Source of the DNA: Undaria pinnatifida
Lineage: Eukaryota > Sar > Phaeophyceae > Laminariales > Alariaceae
Reading direction: 5' to 3'
DNA length: 64,000 bases
Assembly (NCBI GenBank): GCA_012845835.1
Contig: JABAKD010000027.1
Coordinates: 5,759,465-5,823,464, forward strand
Shown: positions 22,401 to 34,400 of the stretch, piece by piece
How the letters are laid out: every line of letters starts with the position of its first letter
Position numbering within the stretch: position 1 is the first letter of the stretch
The notes under the pieces: model-generated
What the model was told of the DNA's origin: nothing
Database searches by the model: none
What the model saw: the letters and a program-made list of their open reading frames with translations, nothing else
Made by a program: the position numbers and the translations under genes

Positions 22401-25400
22401 ATGGGATGGGATGGGGTGGAATGGGATGGGACGGGACGGAGGGGGGAGGGGGGGCGGGATGGGGTCGGGTGTGTGTGGGGGGGTGAAACAAGATGCGCAT
22501 CTATCGTAGTGCCGTGCCTAGTGTATTGCCTTACCTGGTGTTTTGCCGTGCCCATCAAATCGCGTTTGCCTATCTCACGTTGTTTTTGTGGTTACGTGTT
22601 CACTCTGTACGAACATTAAGTCACAAAAGAGTTATTAATGTTTTTCACGCGCACCCTTACCCCGCCGTATCTGATGTCGACTGTCTGTCGTGCCTTCGCG
22701 TAGCCGGAGGTACCTAGCATGTCCATTCACAAGGACAAAATCGTCGCGGCTGAGCTCATGACTCTTTCGGGCGGATGGGGAGGACGAGGTCAGGGGCTGG
22801 GGCTTCTGGCTTGCGTCACCGGGAGAGTGGAGGGAGAAACGGGGTGGGAGGGGGGGGCTCAGGTGAGATAAGCTAGGAGAGGAACCGCACGGGTTTTGTA
22901 GGGGGAGGGCTAATTTGTTGCTTGCCTTCGACATTTGACCATTGACCTCGCATCCCTTTCGAGACGGGTCGGGGGAGGGAAGGGAGGGTGGCAGGGGTGG
23001 TGGTGGTGGTGCGGTGAATGCACGCTCCATTTTTTGTTTGCTTGTTTGGATGATACGGCTGGTCGCTTCTTAACTTCGAGCGCCTGACTAATTGTTCCAG
23101 CTTGCCGTTTCACCGCCAATACTACCACCCCCCAATGCTGCCTGGATGGGTTTGCTAAATGTACCAAACCTTCGATATCTCACATCACCGGCCGTCGATA
23201 TCACCCCTCCACGAGAAACTACCCCTGGTGATCAATATAAAAAAAAAAAATGGTAAGGCGGCTCCTTAGGCGGTTTTTATTTCACTCGTTTTTTTTCTCC
23301 GCCTCCTCCTTCTCATCTTGCTGCCCCTCCTTCCGTGTTCGGTTTATGCTGCTGGTGCTCCTGCTGGCGTTGCCCTTGCTCCTGCTGCTGTCGCTGGTGG
23401 TGGTGGTTGTGGTGGTACTGGTCCTGTTGCTGGTCCTCTTCTCCTGCTGCCCTTTTTTCGCGCTGCTTCTTCTGCTGTTGCTGCTATGTTTAACGTGTTT
23501 TTGTTTTTTGCTTTCGTGACACCTTAAGGTGGAAGAGAAAGCGGCTGGCGATAGCAAGAGCCAAGACAAAGGCGAAAGCGACGCTAGCAAAGCAAGACCG
23601 AGACCCGCACCCATCCTGCCCGCGCGCGCCGGCGACCTGCACTTTGAGTACACACCGGCGGCTGACCCCGAGTCCTCTTCTGAGTCTGGGGGGCAGGAGG
23701 AAGAGAAGGAGAGCAACCGTGCGCCCTCCCCTGGCGGTTACACTGGGTCGAAAACGATTCACGTGGTGAGTTGTTGTAGCTGTTAGATGTGGTGATAGGT
23801 TGGCCGTTCGAAGTGGACGCACACTGCAATCGGGGTGCATCTGAACTTTATAAGGCTAGCTACTTGAGGGTCACTTGGGGAGCTATCTACCTTACCATCC
23901 CAAAAATGAGTTTTGAGAAAAGTTGTATGGTTAAGCCGATGGAGAATCACATGGCCTAGGCACAGCACAAATGACGTCGTACAACACGGCTTAGATTCCA
24001 TGATTTTGGGTGCCGGTAGTTCCTCGGTTGCGGACATCCGTCAGCCAGATGTTTTTCGCCCCCACATTGTTGCCCCAATCGCAGCAGTCGTCGGTGGTGA
24101 CGTGTACTCTTGTGACTGGTGGGCGTGGTGAGTTAGTCTTTGGAGGTCATGAAATAGCTGTTAGAGGTGGCGACGTAGTCTTTAGACGCAACGCATTAGC
24201 GTTGGGCGTGGCGAGTTAGCAGCTGGGCGTAGCGAGTTAGCAGCTGGGCGTGTTGAACTGATCCTTCGACCTGGTCTTGTTCCGCTTACATCGGTCGCTA
24301 ATTTTTACCTTGCTTTTGCGGCGGTGGTCGCGCAGCCGATGGCCGCAACCGCGGCGGCAGCGGGAACCGTCGTTGGCGAATCATCGGCGGCGATGTTCAA
24401 GCGGCTGATGGCGGAGCACTCCGTTCCGAAGCGTCGGCTGTTTTCCCTGCTGGCGCGGGTAAGGGCGGCGGTGGCGTGGGGGGGCGGACTTGAGACCCGG
24501 CGGGCGGCGGTGCGGCGGAGGATCATGGCCCTCACCGCTTTGGTCTACTGCCACCCTTCGGAAGGTGAGCGGAGTGAGGGGGGCTCCCTGCCTGGGGTTG
24601 GTATTGGCGTTGGCGTTGGCGTTGGCGTTGGCGTTGGCGTTGGCATTAGGGTTGGGGTTGAGGTGAGGTTGAGGTTGGCGATGCGGTGGAAGGTCGTGGC
24701 CCTCATGGCTTTCGTGTACTGCCACCTCTCGGAAGATGGGCGAGGAAGAGGGGGCTCTCTGACTAGCGTTGGGGCTGAGGTTGGGATTGGGGTCGGAGTC
24801 ATGGCCAGGGCTAGAACTGGGCGTAGGGCTGGGGTTGCAGATGCGGTTGAAGAGGTTGTAACAGGCGGGGAGGGCGTTGCAAAAGAAGACCGCGCCGATT
24901 GTGTGGGGTTTTTAGTTGATAGTATGGGACTGTTATTGTGGTGGTGGTAGTGGCGGTATTGATGATGGTGGCTTGCATGGTCGCTCGGTTGCTGGTGGCC
25001 ACTGGCTTGGTCGATCGCATGCTGGCTTGCTCTCCTGGCTTGCTTTCCTCCTCGCTCGCTTGCTTTCTTATTCGGCTGCGCTTGCGCGTCTGGTACGCGC
25101 TCTTTGTTCTTCCACTACTTATATTTTTCGCAGAGGCTGTGATGGCGTACATCAGCATCCAGCCGGAGCTCGTGCAGGAGCTGGTGGACCTTGTGCGGGT
25201 GCGAACGGACAAGTCGGCGCAGATGTCAGTCCCGCTCGACATCTCTGTGCTTGCCGTGCACTGCCTCGCGGCGCTTGTTCACTCCAGGTAACGACGGGCT
25301 AGGAGCGGGGCAGGGCGAGGCTGGGGGGCACCCGTGATTTGCTGGGGCTGCCAGTTGGCTGACTATTTTATCACCGACTAGTTAATAGTTGGCTAGATAT

Positions 25401-28400
25401 TTCAGCGCTAGGGTTGTAACTTGGCTTGACTATACGAGTCGCCAACGAAGTTATTGTTTGGCTAGGTTTTTCAGTGTGGCGCAAATGACAGTCCCGCTTG
25501 ACATCTCTGTGCTGACTGCACTGCCTCCTGGCGCGTGACATGTCCAGGTAACGAAGCGCTAGGGACAGGACCGGGGCGGGGCGTGGGGAGGGGCGGGGTG
25601 GCTAACGTTGTAGGGCTGGTTTGGCTGATGAAGTTGTCGACATTTTTTTCTATTGACCTTGATCTTGACCTTGACGATATTCTTGACTTTGACCTTGTTC
25701 ATGACGCAATATTGCCCCGTCTTTCCGGGCGTGATTCCTTAACATCGACCTATAAATGTACGTTGACGTTGACGTTGACCTTCACTTCACCAACACCTTC
25801 AGCTTCACATTCACGTTCTCCTTCACCTTAGCGTTGACCTTGATCTTGACCCTGACACTGACTTTGACGTTGACCGTGACTGACGCATGTGCAGGGACGG
25901 AGACTCGAACCTGGGCCTGGTGGCTCGACACACGCACGTGTTTCAGGAACTAGGCATCACTCGGGGCCAGTACACCGGTCTCCTCCCCCTCCTCGTGCGG
26001 CACGGGGTGGCTTCCCTGTTTATCATGCCGGAGCAGGATACTGCTGATACCTCTGATGCGGCTGCTGTTGCATCGGAAGCGAAAGCGCGGGGCGAGGGGG
26101 GAGGGGGCCCGGATAAAAGCGGTGGCTGGGTTGAGGTGAGTTTGCTGCTGCTATAAGTATGTACCATGACACTTATATCTCTGAGCAGTCCTTGTCACAT
26201 GGTAAGAACAAGAACACGAGGCCAACTCATTAGAACAGAACCGTAAGCCGGCCGCAAGAACAAGAACAATAGGTTGTTTGAAACGTGTGTGTAGGATACC
26301 CCCTTGAAGCATTGGTGGGTGTTTTGTTCGTAACCAGTCCGTGTTTTTGGGTGTTGGATGGTTGTGGGATGGCGGTGCGAGACGGAAAGGAGAGCCGGAT
26401 AAAGGCGGTGGAGTTGAATCTATAGGCTGTCGGCACGAATGTTGTGGGATACATCCCGTTGGGTAGTTTAGCGAATACATGATGTCTAGGCTTTTTTAAC
26501 CTTTTTTTCCTGGGTATTTTTCCACTGTAGAGTTGTTAAGAGCCTGTCCTGTGACCACGGACTAGATGGTGGCGATGAGTCGGTGTGAGACCACCAACAA
26601 CGTGCTTGTACCGTGTATGACAGTGTGTAGCAAACCCCTTCGGATGGAGTTCAATGCCGATTTTCTCGAGGACCTGTAGATTGCAAACGCTGAACGACGC
26701 GTCTATGGAAATATCTGGACGAGCTTTCCCGAAAGCTGGCCTTTTTCGTGGGTTGCGCGTACCATAGTTTTCGAAGGAACCGACTCCGAAATTCGTGCCA
26801 GGGTGTGTGTATTTGTACTGTCATACACGGTAAGCAGTTTGTGTTTTTGGGCTTGGACGATTGATGGAATGGTGGTGCTGCGCTGGATTCTCTAGTTTTT
26901 TTGCAGGTTGGAGCTTACACTGCGCAACGTAAGTTCTCGGTTCGTGTTTAGTGTGAAAGGGAGGGAGAGGTGTATGTTTGCGTCCAACTACGCGACAATT
27001 AAATCAGGCACGCGAGAGATTAACAGATCGACAGGCAAACGGGTAGGCAGGTAGACAGATGGACAGACAGACAGACGAGAGTAACAGACAGACCAAACAG
27101 ACAGACCACCAGACAGACAGATACAGGTGCAAGTACAGTTAATGGCGTATGTCCTTCGTTTGTTCCGTGTTTGTCCCAGGTTTGTTCCGTGTTTGTCCCA
27201 GGTTTGTTCCGTATTTATCCCGTTTTGCTACCGTGTTCATGCCGTGGTTGTTCCGTGTTTCTTCTCCCGTATTTCTACCCTTTTTACCCTGTCCCATGTT
27301 TGTGCCATGCGTGCCTCGTATTTCTCTCTGGTTTATCAATTTCGCCTCATTTTTCATGCGCTTGCACCATCAATCGCCTTCGGTCGTCTGTATGTTCCTC
27401 CGATAGTCGAAGGCGTCGGACCCCGGGGATGTCGCTTCCGTGACCCCGCTTCCGCCCCGCCCGGACGCCGCTCTGTCTCTCGGGATGGCTTTTGTTGAGG
27501 CCGCTGGAGCGCAGACAAATGCGCGTCGAGGCAGAGGCAGAGGTCGCGATGGAAGTGGCGGTGCTTTCGCTAGCGGTGACGCCGACGCAGCGCGGCAGTC
27601 TGGAACCCCCGCAGCAGCGGCGGCAGGAGCCGCTGGGGGCGAGGTGGTTACGGCGGAGGCGGCGACAGCGGCGGGGGGGACGGAGGTCGCGCAGGGGGTA
27701 CTATCGGAGATGGAGCAGATTAGGTGAGCGAGAGAGAATGGCGTCAAGTTTTAGGTCTGCCACTGCTGCCTGCCGCACTCGTGGCCCTTCTTTTAGTGTA
27801 TATGTCGCCCATACCATATTTCATTTCGAACCTTTCGCTTTAATTTCAGGTAGTGAAAGTTTGTTCATAGTACGGTAGAATTCACCCTTTTTACATATTT
27901 TAACCGGTGGTGAAAGTTTGTTTGTAGTAAGCTGTATTCGCCGTTTTGTTCTGTCTGGAACGGCAAACATTCAACTCCAACTTCATGTAGTCTGTCCCCG
28001 AAACGCGGTGTGGAGCGGGGGGAGTTCTGGGTCTGGGTCCCACACTGCTGGAAAACAGAATCGAGCAAAGTTTGTGGTCGAGACCACCGGTTTGAATGCG
28101 AGAGGTAGAGCTTGTGCGCTTGATGTTTATGGGGCTTCTAATTTAAGGAGGTCTCTACGTCCAAAAACAACGTTGGCTTGAAAAAAAACTTGAAGAGCAA
28201 CGCGATCAGTAATCCTGTGGCCTAGGTATACAACGTAAAAGCAATGGTACTCGAACGGTAAAAGGGTAGGCCCTCGGTTGAGTAATCCCGTTGATCGGAC
28301 ATGCTTCGGCCAAAGACGCTGTTCCCATTGTAACATCTGTTTGATGTATCTCGCTGATTTACGCTCTCTCCAATATTGTTCAACTCACAATTCCAAGTAT

Positions 28401-31400
28401 CTTGGCCTCGAAACGAGGGTGCCGTTCTAACAAAATTCAGGCCGTCTTTTTTTCTTCTTCTTTCTTATCCTCCGGCGGATGGGGAAAGATAGAAAGCTCA
28501 AGCTCACCACACTTCCACGTATCTTCACACAAGCTGTTTGTCTATTTAAATATATTTATGCCGTCGTTGCTTGCCGTGCCACCTAGGTAGGTAGAGGCGG
28601 AGTTGAGCTTGGTCGGGTCGGTGGTGGGTGTGCAGCCCCGACCTCTCCTTAACCCGTACCCTAACCCCAACCCCAACCCTGACCTATACAAAGCTATAGA
28701 AAAGTAACTAGAGGAAAAATTGGAAGGTCTAATTTGCTTGATTTTGGACTGTGTGATGACGAGTATCGTTTTCATGTTGTGCTAACATGGCTGAGGCCTT
28801 CTTTGCTTGCCGTGCCTCGCAGGTGGGTGGAGGCGGTGTTTAGCTTGGTGGGGGCGGTGGTGGGTGTGCAGCATGGTGCGGCGGCAATGACGGAGTGCGG
28901 CCTTATACCTGCCCTCCTCAATGTCGTTCAGCTGAACATGGACGGCCAGGTAAGCGAACGAGAGGACGCTGATGTGGTCTCTCGATGTTGAGAATGTTGC
29001 TTTGGTTTGGTGTGTTTTTTGCCGGCGCGGTTTTGGTTAAATGTGGGTTGGCTCTGGTGGCATTGAGTATGGTTTGATTTGGTTTGGTTTTGTGTGGTTT
29101 GGTTTGGTTTGGTTTGGTGTGGTTTGGTTTGGTTTGGTTTGGTTTGGTTTGGTTTGGTTTGGTTTGGTTTGGTTTGGTTTGGGTTTGGTCAAGTGTGTTT
29201 GATTTATGTTCGGTTTCGTTTGGTTTCGTTTAGCGTGATTTGGTTTGGATTGGATTGGTTTCGTTACGTTTGGTTGGGTTCGGATTGATTTGCCGTGGTG
29301 TTCTGCGCTGTCGTTTGGTTTGTAGGTGGTTTGCGTTGCCGTGCGTTGCGTGCCGTGTTTTTTTTCACGGGTCGTGCTGCTTTTTGCGTGTCAGTACTGA
29401 TTTTTGCAACATGCACTATGTTGTTACACCTTGGCGTCGACGCTCTTGCATTTCCTTACCCTTTTCAGTGGTCGCGTTTTTGCCGCGTTTTTTTTTGTGG
29501 CGTTTTGCTTGCTTGCTTTTACGTACTCATTTTCCGTGCTCGCTTTTTATGGGCTTTTGACAGGGATTCGGAGGTATGGGCCAGCCGTTTCACCGGCGGT
29601 ACGTAGTGGCCCAGGCGGTGCAGGTGATGGAGACCGCCGTCCTCAACAACGCCGCCGGACCCTCGACGTTCAAGGAACTTGGCGCGGCTGAGGTGCGACT
29701 TGCTCCTGTGTAATTCCGCACCTAGCCTGTGTCACGGTTCTGTTGCACTTGCCTTCCTACAAATTGCGGTGCATCATTCACTCTGAACTAAAAAACTGCC
29801 ACAAAGCAACACTCTTACCAATGTAAATGTATTCCTCCCTGCGTGTACTCCCTAGGATACGCACTACCTCTCTTTACACGGTTGTTTCGAAGGTTGCTTC
29901 TGTTTGCGATTTTTTTTGTTTCGAACGTTCGATTGTGCCTCGTTGTTGTTTGGACTTGTCATGATTACACACTACCGTTGCCTTGTCTATTTTTTTGTTT
30001 CGTATCTTCGGTCGTGTTTCGTTGTTGTCTGGACCTGTAATTATCATAGCTAGAGGGGTATTGACGGTGGTAATTCGCCCCGGTGGTCTGGTGGCTAACC
30101 TCGAACACTATCAAGGTTGGGGTCAGGGGTTCAAATATTTATTTTATAGAGACACCAACTGCCGAGAGTGCTTCATAGCGTGGGTAAGCACAAGTCGGCG
30201 CGAGTCGACGAGGGAACAAATTGCTGAATTTTTCTCGCGATAAAAACAAAGGCGCATACCGCAGTGGGGAGGGGGGAGAAGAACCTGCTTAGTGACTCCG
30301 GGCCTGAGGTACGTCTAGGGAGGGAGAAGGAGAAATCGAAAGTGCAAGATACTAGACGGGGTGAGCAAAAAAAAAAACGCCGTTGCTCGTTTCGGAGAAA
30401 AGGGGTAATTCATGTCAGGTCATCGATTATTAGTCGAGATTCGGGGAGATGATTCGATTGAAGAGTACTTATTTGTTTTTGTTGCCGGTATTCGGTGGGG
30501 TCTCGTTTTATTTGTGTGCCCAAAGGTGCTCGCGTCTGCGTTTTCCACTGAAATGGGGAGGCTTCGAGATGCGGGGTCAGCGGAGGCGGAGGCGGCGGCA
30601 GCGGATGCGGCTGCGGGAGCAGGCAGCGAGGATGGCTTGGTGTTGGACGTTGTGAGGGCGGAGGTGAGAGCGTGTTTTCGCGTCAGATTGCTTTTTATGG
30701 AGGGGTAGTGATGGTGATGGCGGTGGTGATGGTTTGCGGTGGCTGTACTGATGGTTTTTGGTGCTTATGCTGGTGGTGGTAGTGGAGTTTGTGCTTTCAT
30801 GGAAGGGGTGGTATTGGTGTTGGCGTTGGTGTTGGGGATGTTGGTGGAGGTGTTGGTGTTGTGGTGGTTTGTAGTGTTGGTGGTAGTGGTGCTGGTTTGT
30901 GGTGGTGGTGATGTGGTGGAGGAGGTGGTCGTGTTGTTGCTGTTTTTGATGTTGTTTCGCTTTTGGTATTGCTGTTGCGATGCCTGTTGGTTTGCTGTGC
31001 GTGTTTTCCCACCACTTTTGCGAGAGTTGAAATACGGCCGTCCGTTGGCACCCAGGCACCAATGCGATACCGGCTGTGCTTCTTTATGCTCCTGTAAGTT
31101 CATTCGTATGTCTTGTGTGTCTGTATTGCCAGTGTGCGTACGTGCTTAGTGTCCCTACTTGTACTGTTACCTGGGTAGGCCTGTGTGTTTCTGGTCTATC
31201 TGTATGTCTTTGTATATGTGGGGGGGGCATGTTCCCTTGCGGCAGTGTCCCCCACCTTCGCGTCAATGAACCCCCCCCCCCCCCCCCCCCCGTCGAACAC
31301 CGCACGGCGCTTCGCGCTTGGTGCAAACAATGTCTGCCTTGTTGGTGAGAACCCGACGTGCTCCGTCCCGGCATAGTAGGGATGCGAGGGTCTATGGTCA

Positions 31401-34400
31401 TACAACTACGGCCATGCACAAGCTGAGTACCCCCCCCCCCCCTCCTCTAAAGGCTTGAAATTGTGGAACAAGTAATCTCGACCTAGATATAGTGGGAATT
31501 CAAGACTCGTGGGAGAAAGAGGGGGGGAAGGTAGGATGCAAAGTTGGAGAGTACGCATGGATAGGGAAAAAGAGAAAGGGGCAAGATAGCAAGAATAAGG
31601 GGGCGGGGGGAGTAGGATTCCTAGTCAAAGAACTATTGTGTGACATAGTAGAGGTGATCGAAGACACAAAATATGACGAAAGCATATTGTTAAGGGTACC
31701 AGGGGAGAGGGGAGCGAGATATTTTTTTCGGGAAACATCTACATGCCCCCAGAATCGAAGAGTACGGTAAAAGAGGTGCAGAAGAAGTTCGGAGAGGTAG
31801 CAGTAGATCTACGAAAGTATAAAAGGCAAGGAGAAGAAGTATTAATGGGAGATTTTAATTCAGGAATAGGGAACGCAAGTAATCCAAATGAAAACATTGG
31901 ACAATATGGGAATGTAACAAACAATAAGAATGGGGCAGAGATGTTGGAATTCCTTAAGAGCAACGAGATCAAGATGTTGAACGATGGAGTCAAGGAAGGC
32001 AGGGCCAGAATGGACTATTAATAGACCGTGCATACAAAGGGAGAAAGATCTGTTACTGACTTCATAGTGATAGAAGACGGAAAAGGTAAGGAAACAGAAA
32101 TACATGTATGCGCAGCGGACGTAGGAAGTACTGACCACTGTTTAATATGGACAGAGAGTCAACAGACGAGAGTTATCAAAAATAGACGAGGTGGAAATTG
32201 TACAGATGGAGAATAGATAAACCAGAAGTCAAAGAAAAACAGCGAGAGTTTCAAGAAGAGATGGCCAAGAATGCAGAGCGTTTTTCCGAGCTGTTTATAA
32301 ACATAGGTACGACAGAGAACGATACGGAACGAGATGGTGCAGGAGACAGGATTATAGAAGGATGGGAGCAATTGGTGAAGAACACAGCAACCAAAGTAAT
32401 AGGGAAGAAGTTGATGATATGCAACACAGCAGTAAAATCGTGGGACGAGGAAGTAAAATAGGCCATAAGGAGAGAGGCGTACGCAAGATATACATCGAAT
32501 AAAACTACGGCAAGTTGGAAGCAGTATGCTACTGATAAAAAGAACGTAACATAGATGGTAGAGAAGAAGGGATTGCGGAAATACGTAATTTATAAAACAA
32601 ACGATGAAGCAGATATGGGCAGGCATAAAAGGGATACCGGGTCAACAAGCAGGCGAGGCAGACACGGGAACTGCTACATTAAGAGCACAGAACGGTAAAA
32701 TGGTTAGTAGCTCGAAGGGGAAATGGAAGTACTTGTAGAACATTACCACAAGCTAGGAACACCCATAGACAACGAAACGTTCGACGCAGAATTCGAGACG
32801 GAAATCAACGCGTGGGCAGAGGCGAACGTAGGTGCGTGAGAAAGGGAAGACGGTGGTTCAGACGGGTTACAGAGAGAGTTCACGAGAGAAGAAGGAAAGA
32901 AGTGTGTAGCTGAACTTAGAAAGGTAGCAGGGTCAGATAAAATAGTGAATGGATTTATTAAGTCCGGGGGAGAAGGTATGCTTACCATGATGGTTATGCT
33001 GTATAATTGGATATGGAAAAACGAGTACGCGCCTAAGAGGTGGAGAGAAGAAGTAGTAAACTTAATCAAGGAAGGAGATAAGGCTGACCTGGGGAACTAC
33101 CGAGGGATAACGCTATCAAGCACCGTAGGCAAAATAGTATGTCAGATTTTGAACGATAGAATGGGAACAATGCTGGAGAAGGACACACAAATAAGCGAAG
33201 GGCAAGCAGGATTTAAGCCGAATCGTAGTTGCGTAGACTATGTGTACACATTAGGTAAGATAATTCAAGGTAGGAAAGACGCCGGGCTAACGACGCACTG
33301 TTTTATGACACGGTATGGAGGAATGGGTTGTGGGAAAATATGTGGGAACTTGGAATCAGAGAAAATATGTGGAGAATGATGAAAAATATGACGGAATGCG
33401 CGAAAAGTGCTGTGATGCTGGACGGGGAAATATCCAAATGTGTTGATATTTTACAAGAAGTTGCGCAGGGGTGTACACTATCACCCAATCTATTCAAGGT
33501 ATATATTAATGGAATGATATTAGCAGTCGAAGCAGCAAAGCAAAGGTTCACGATGGGGGAAGATACGGTGTCGGGGTTGATGTTTGCGGATGGTTTCGTG
33601 GGGATATCAGAAGCACCCGAAGGACTTCAGAAACAGACATCGAACATGAATAAGTGCGCAGTAGTTGTATGTAGCGAACAAAAGGCGAATCCGGTAAATT
33701 TCAAATGGAAGTGGGGAGAAGATGAACTACCGATCGTAGACCAGTATACGTACCTTGGCGTAGAGATCTCAAAGGACTGCTCTTGGGATTCACACATAGC
33801 GAAAGCAATAGGAAAGGGTAATTCACAAGTAGGAAACATGGATGCGATCCTAACGGACCCGCACCATGACACTAGGATTAAAATATATGTTCTGATGAAT
33901 GTGATTGTACCAAAGTTAGAGTATGCATAAGAAGTATGGGAATGGAACGCGAAGTTCGTAAAACAACTGGAAACAGTGCAGATGACAGCAGACAAGAATA
34001 TATTAGGATGCCCAAGTACAACGAGTAATACAGTATTATGAGCAGAACTAGGAGTGTATCAACTTGAAACAAATAGAGACGCGAGGAAGTTGAAATGGCA
34101 ATCTAAAGTAAAGAATATACCAGAAAAGAGGTTGCTGGCCATAGTCGATAGGGCTGTATATGAGATATTAACAAGAGGGCGAGCTGGAATAAGGGTTAAC
34201 GCAGTCGAGAAAATATGGAAGGATTTTGGGGGAGACCACGAAGAGGCACTGCTGTCTAAAGAGAGGTTTGGCGGGTACAAGGCAGGAGTAAAATAAATGA
34301 TGGAAGAAAGGGAAAGGCTACCGCTTATAAAAGAAGTGAAAGAGGAGAAGCACTTAGAGATGTACGGGGGGTTGAGGGAAGATATTGGAATGGAAACATA

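Noticed and set aside
23101-23252. Possible ligase exon ([17 protein letters not shown]) between exons 4 and 5
   Set aside because: It leaves phase 2 at its donor, while exon 5 needs phase 0; exons 4 and 5 join in phase without it. It also contains a 12-A run and has no family similarity.
23250-23519. Very hydrophobic Leu/Val frame resembling membrane segments
   Set aside because: It lies in the intron before exon 5 and comes from CTG/GTG-rich low-complexity DNA.
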